Shown here one piece after another: positions 10,634 to 12,000 of a stretch of 12,000 nt of DNA. Under the pieces are notes generated by a model that was given only the letters and a program-made list of their open reading frames with translations, was not told the DNA's origin and ran no database searches. How positions within the stretch are numbered: the first letter of the stretch is position 1; each line of letters opens with the position of its first letter. Source of the DNA: Owenia fusiformis (lineage: Eukaryota; Annelida; Polychaeta; Sabellida; Oweniidae); NCBI GenBank assembly GCA_903813345.2, contig CAIIXF020000450.1, positions 1 to 12,000 of the forward strand, read 5' to 3'. The position numbers and the translations under genes were made by a program.

Positions 10634-11506
10634 TATTTTTAACTTGAATTTAGTCATTTAGAGTGAACAAATACATCAAAAATTGACACTTAACTGACCA
10701 ATCTCTAACTGTACCCCTGATATGTACCTTCATTCTTCACTGGAAACCATAAGATGGAAAATTCAATCTTTATTATGAACATCAACTCATTGGCTTCCCC
10801 ATTTACGACAACATGTGACATCTAGGGGTCATTAAGGGCGAAATTGTAGCCAAATATCGTCAAAATCAGTGGTTTTTGGGGTAAAAAGCGAAAACTGCTG
10901 ATTCAGCAAAAACATTAAATTTGTTCATGAAAATTCCCCTTTTTGCCTCCGTCCAGAATATGTTTCACACTAATAAACTTCAATTCTGGGCGATTCTGAG
11001 TAGTTTTAAAAAATTTTGGTCACTTTCACATGTGACTAATAGGCCAAACTGCCCTAATTCACGTCACCATACTAGTCAATGGGCAAAAGGTCAAACGCCT
11101 GACTTTTTATCTCGAGTTTTGGATTTATGTGGCCTCACTGGCCTATCTGAGGTTCTAAAGCTATGTCTAAGCTACATTTTGACACTAAACTCAATAGGGG
11201 CCAACCATCTACTTTTTGAAATAATTGGTCAATTGTGACACTACCCCCTCTCTCTGCAGACAGAAATTGAAATTCACAAAAATCAAGGTAAAATTAATAC
11301 GCCACTTGACTCGAAATTTTCCTTCAGATAACCCAAATAAACGCATTTTCAGAAGAAATGGCATGTTGTCATTGCAAAAAGATGACAACTGTACCTACAT
11401 ACTAGCTTACTGACTCGTCATGATCACAATTGTGTTGGGACTACATTCATTTTTTTAAACTACTTTTTTCTATTCAGCGGAAGTGACGTATTAGGGCATT
11501 TTGGCC
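10634..11506. repeat. Terminal truncated copy 9 (first 873 bp of the unit)
   Basis: It matches units 2-8 from their first base through unit position 873, ending gcattttggcc. The next bases are agtgacacc instead of the expected taatagccac, so 11506/11507 is the array's right boundary. The truncation removes the last 456 bp of the unit and cuts inside the right arm of the unit's inverted repeat. It keeps the composite GGAAGTGACGT site (11479-11489), which then lies close to the downstream gene. Confidence 0.95.
11477..11489 (+). promoter_or_regulatory. Composite ETS/CRE-like site of the last copy, upstream of the RPAIN-like gene
   Basis: This is the same GCGGAAGTGACGT as in every unit, but here it sits 104 bases before the start codon at 11594 and on the same strand as the gene. 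That is a typical promoter distance if the 5' UTR is short. It may be the working promoter element of the gene, in which case the repeat either donated it or was derived from it. No TATA box is evident between it and the start codon. Confidence 0.45.
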
Positions 11507-11593
11507 AGTGACACCACAATCTCTAAATATCGCGGGGCGTGACTTGAAACGAGATCCAGAAATATAGTTTCGTTCAGAGCATCGATTAGCGAA
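11507..11593 (+). promoter_or_regulatory. Short single-copy 5' flank / putative 5' UTR of the RPAIN-like gene
   Basis: These 87 bases separate the array from the start codon. They contain a small GC-rich patch, gcggggcgtgac (11532-11543), which resembles a KLF/Sp-type GC box followed by a CRE-like half site. There is no ATG in this stretch, and an in-frame TGA at 11540-11542 closes the frame upstream, so the ATG at 11594 is the first one available. The transcription start is not visible from sequence. Confidence 0.5.
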
Positions 11594-11674
11594 ATGGCAG
11601 AAAAGACAAGAAAAGATAAACACCAGAACTTGTATAAGATATCAACACCTCCATGGAAGGATACGTATAGGAAG
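11594..11674 (+). CDS. RPAIN: First coding exon of an RPA-interacting protein (RPAIN-like), partial gene
   Basis: The exon encodes 27 residues: a lysine- and arginine-rich start (MAEKTRKDKH), then NLYKISTPPWKDTYRK. The LYK...PPWK(D/E)..(R/K) pattern matches, from memory, the N-terminus of animal RPAIN (SLYKLVGSPPWKEAFRQ in human), the conserved basic N-terminal region. The family carries replication protein A into the nucleus; in studied members the N-terminal region contacts importin beta, a middle acidic part binds RPA, and the C-terminus has a putative zinc finger. Only the N-terminal start is here. The start is favoured by G at -3 and G at +4 and by an upstream in-frame stop. The exon ends in phase 0 at AAG|GTAAGG; reading on gives a stop at 11690-11692 after five more codons, as expected for intron. 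The family call rests on a short match. Confidence 0.72.
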
Positions 11675-11680
11675 GTAAGG
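11675..11680 (+). other. RPAIN: Splice donor of RPAIN-like exon 1
   Basis: AAG|GTAAGG fits the eukaryotic donor consensus (MAG|GTRAGT) at all but the last intron base. It falls directly after the conserved WK.xYRK segment; in human RPAIN the next residues would be an RC-containing stretch, which is absent from the sequence following here. Confidence 0.75.
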
Positions 11681-11877
11681 TTTTTGACCTAGATGTATCA
11701 AACATTCAATTTGTTCAAGTCAGAAATACACCAGTGTCCACACACAGTCACTGTCACTGTCAGCAGAGCTGAGAGCTTGATTTGATTTGAAGAAATTACA
11801 CTCATTTTTTTATTCTGTGAATCAGTTCATATGGTTAAAATAACGAAAGAATGTGATGTAATCACTTGTATACTTAC

Positions 11878-11899
11878 CAGCTTGTTCTATGTCATCCAT
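11878..11899 (-). CDS. Possible first coding exon of an overlapping minus-strand gene (22 nt)
   Basis: On the minus strand an ATG at 11899 reads MDDIEQA plus one base (phase 1) and ends at CTG|GTAAGTATA, an excellent donor. A minimal ATG-TAA upstream reading frame lies at 11914-11909. If real, this gene starts inside RPAIN intron 1 and runs leftwards over RPAIN exon 1 and into the tandem array, which would lie in its first intron or beyond. In humans RPAIN lies head to head with NUP88, so a divergent partner is plausible, but seven residues do not identify it. The plus-strand reading of the same bases as an acceptor (TACTTACCAG) is the alternative. Confidence 0.3.
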
Positions 11900-12000
11900 C
11901 GGACTAGGTTACATTGTTGAACTCAGCCAAACCGACACTGAAGGCAGTATTCTGAGGTTATAAAATCTAAATCTAAATAATTTCCCAATTGTAGCCCCTT

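Larger units (their letters stand above)
1..11506. repeat. Head-to-tail tandem array of a ~1,329 bp unit (macrosatellite-like), 8.66 copies
   Basis: The sequence beginning tatttttaacttgaatttag recurs at 1, 1331, 2660, 3989, 5318, 6647, 7976, 9305 and 10634, always in the same orientation, giving one period of 1,330 and seven of exactly 1,329 bp. Copies look identical base for base except for one T in a homopolymer of copy 1. The unit is AT-rich with many short T and A runs. No frame in it is long enough or family-like enough to be called a gene, and no transposase, reverse transcriptase or terminal repeat of a known element is recognisable. The array continues past the left edge of the window and ends at 11506. 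It could be a satellite or macrosatellite, or an amplified fragment of a non-autonomous element; the sequence alone does not decide. The tandem structure is directly seen; the class name is inference. Confidence 0.98.
11675..12000 (+). other. RPAIN: Intron 1 of the RPAIN-like gene, incomplete at the window edge
   Basis: No exon encoding the expected continuation was found. Possible acceptors at 11824 (tttttattctgtgaatcag) and 11880 (atacttaccag) open frames that hit stops within nine codons and do not resemble RPAIN. The stretch holds small simple repeats: three GTCACT-like hexamers at 11747-11763, three TTTGA units at about 11777-11790, and two TCTAAA units near 11966-11977. It also holds the possible minus-strand exon at 11878-11899. 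Confidence 0.6.

Noticed and set aside
1-11506. CRISPR-like or bacterial repeat system
   Set aside because: Units are 1.3 kb, contiguous and without spacers, and the adjoining gene has an intron, so this is eukaryotic tandem DNA.
11881-11907. Second RPAIN exon following the TACTTACCAG at 11871-11880
   Set aside because: In the phase left by exon 1 it reads LVLCHPSD then a stop (TAG at 11905-11907) and lacks the expected RC-containing continuation.
11959-11965. TATA box TATAAAA on the plus strand
   Set aside because: It lies inside the presumed intron, after the RPAIN start, and in the wrong orientation for the possible minus-strand exon.

Overview
This is eukaryotic, probably metazoan, nuclear DNA made of two parts. 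The first 11.5 kb is a head-to-tail tandem array of one AT-rich unit about 1,329 bp long. The last roughly 0.5 kb is single-copy sequence that appears to hold the first coding exon of an RPA-interacting protein (RPAIN) gene. Evidence for a eukaryote is the macrosatellite-like array, the short exon ending in a consensus splice donor (AAG|GTAAGG), and a start of the translated exon that resembles a family known to me from animals. I cannot place the organism to phylum. I see no bacterial genes, rRNA, tRNA, CRISPR array or recognisable transposase.

Layout: unit starts are at 1, 1331, 2660, 3989, 5318, 6647, 7976, 9305 and 10634. Eight units are complete. The ninth stops after 873 bp, at 11506. 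The left end of the array is outside the window, so total copy number is unknown. Reading the copies against each other by eye, I found one difference: a T6 run in copy 1 (915-920) where the others have T5. The array is therefore either very recently amplified or homogenised, or partly an assembly product. The short open frames in each unit (about 60-105 codons) look like by-products of stop-poor stretches, not genes.

Inside the unit there is real structure: a diverged inverted repeat (396-434 and 850-886 in copy 1), a third related inverted segment (1185-1200), a motif used three times, a perfect 8-bp-stem hairpin (732-756), a 13-bp MARE-like palindrome (263-275), and a composite ETS/CRE-like site (844-856).

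Right flank: the array stops in the middle of one inverted-repeat arm, only 87 bp before the RPAIN start codon (11594). The last truncated copy therefore places its ETS/CRE-like site about 105 bp upstream of that codon. After the 27-codon exon, intron 1 runs off the window. Inside it, on the minus strand, is a possible short first coding exon of an overlapping head-to-head gene (11899 down to 11878) with an excellent splice donor; this call is tentative. The most interesting point is the meeting of a near-identical, promoter-motif-bearing tandem array with the 5' end of a gene.
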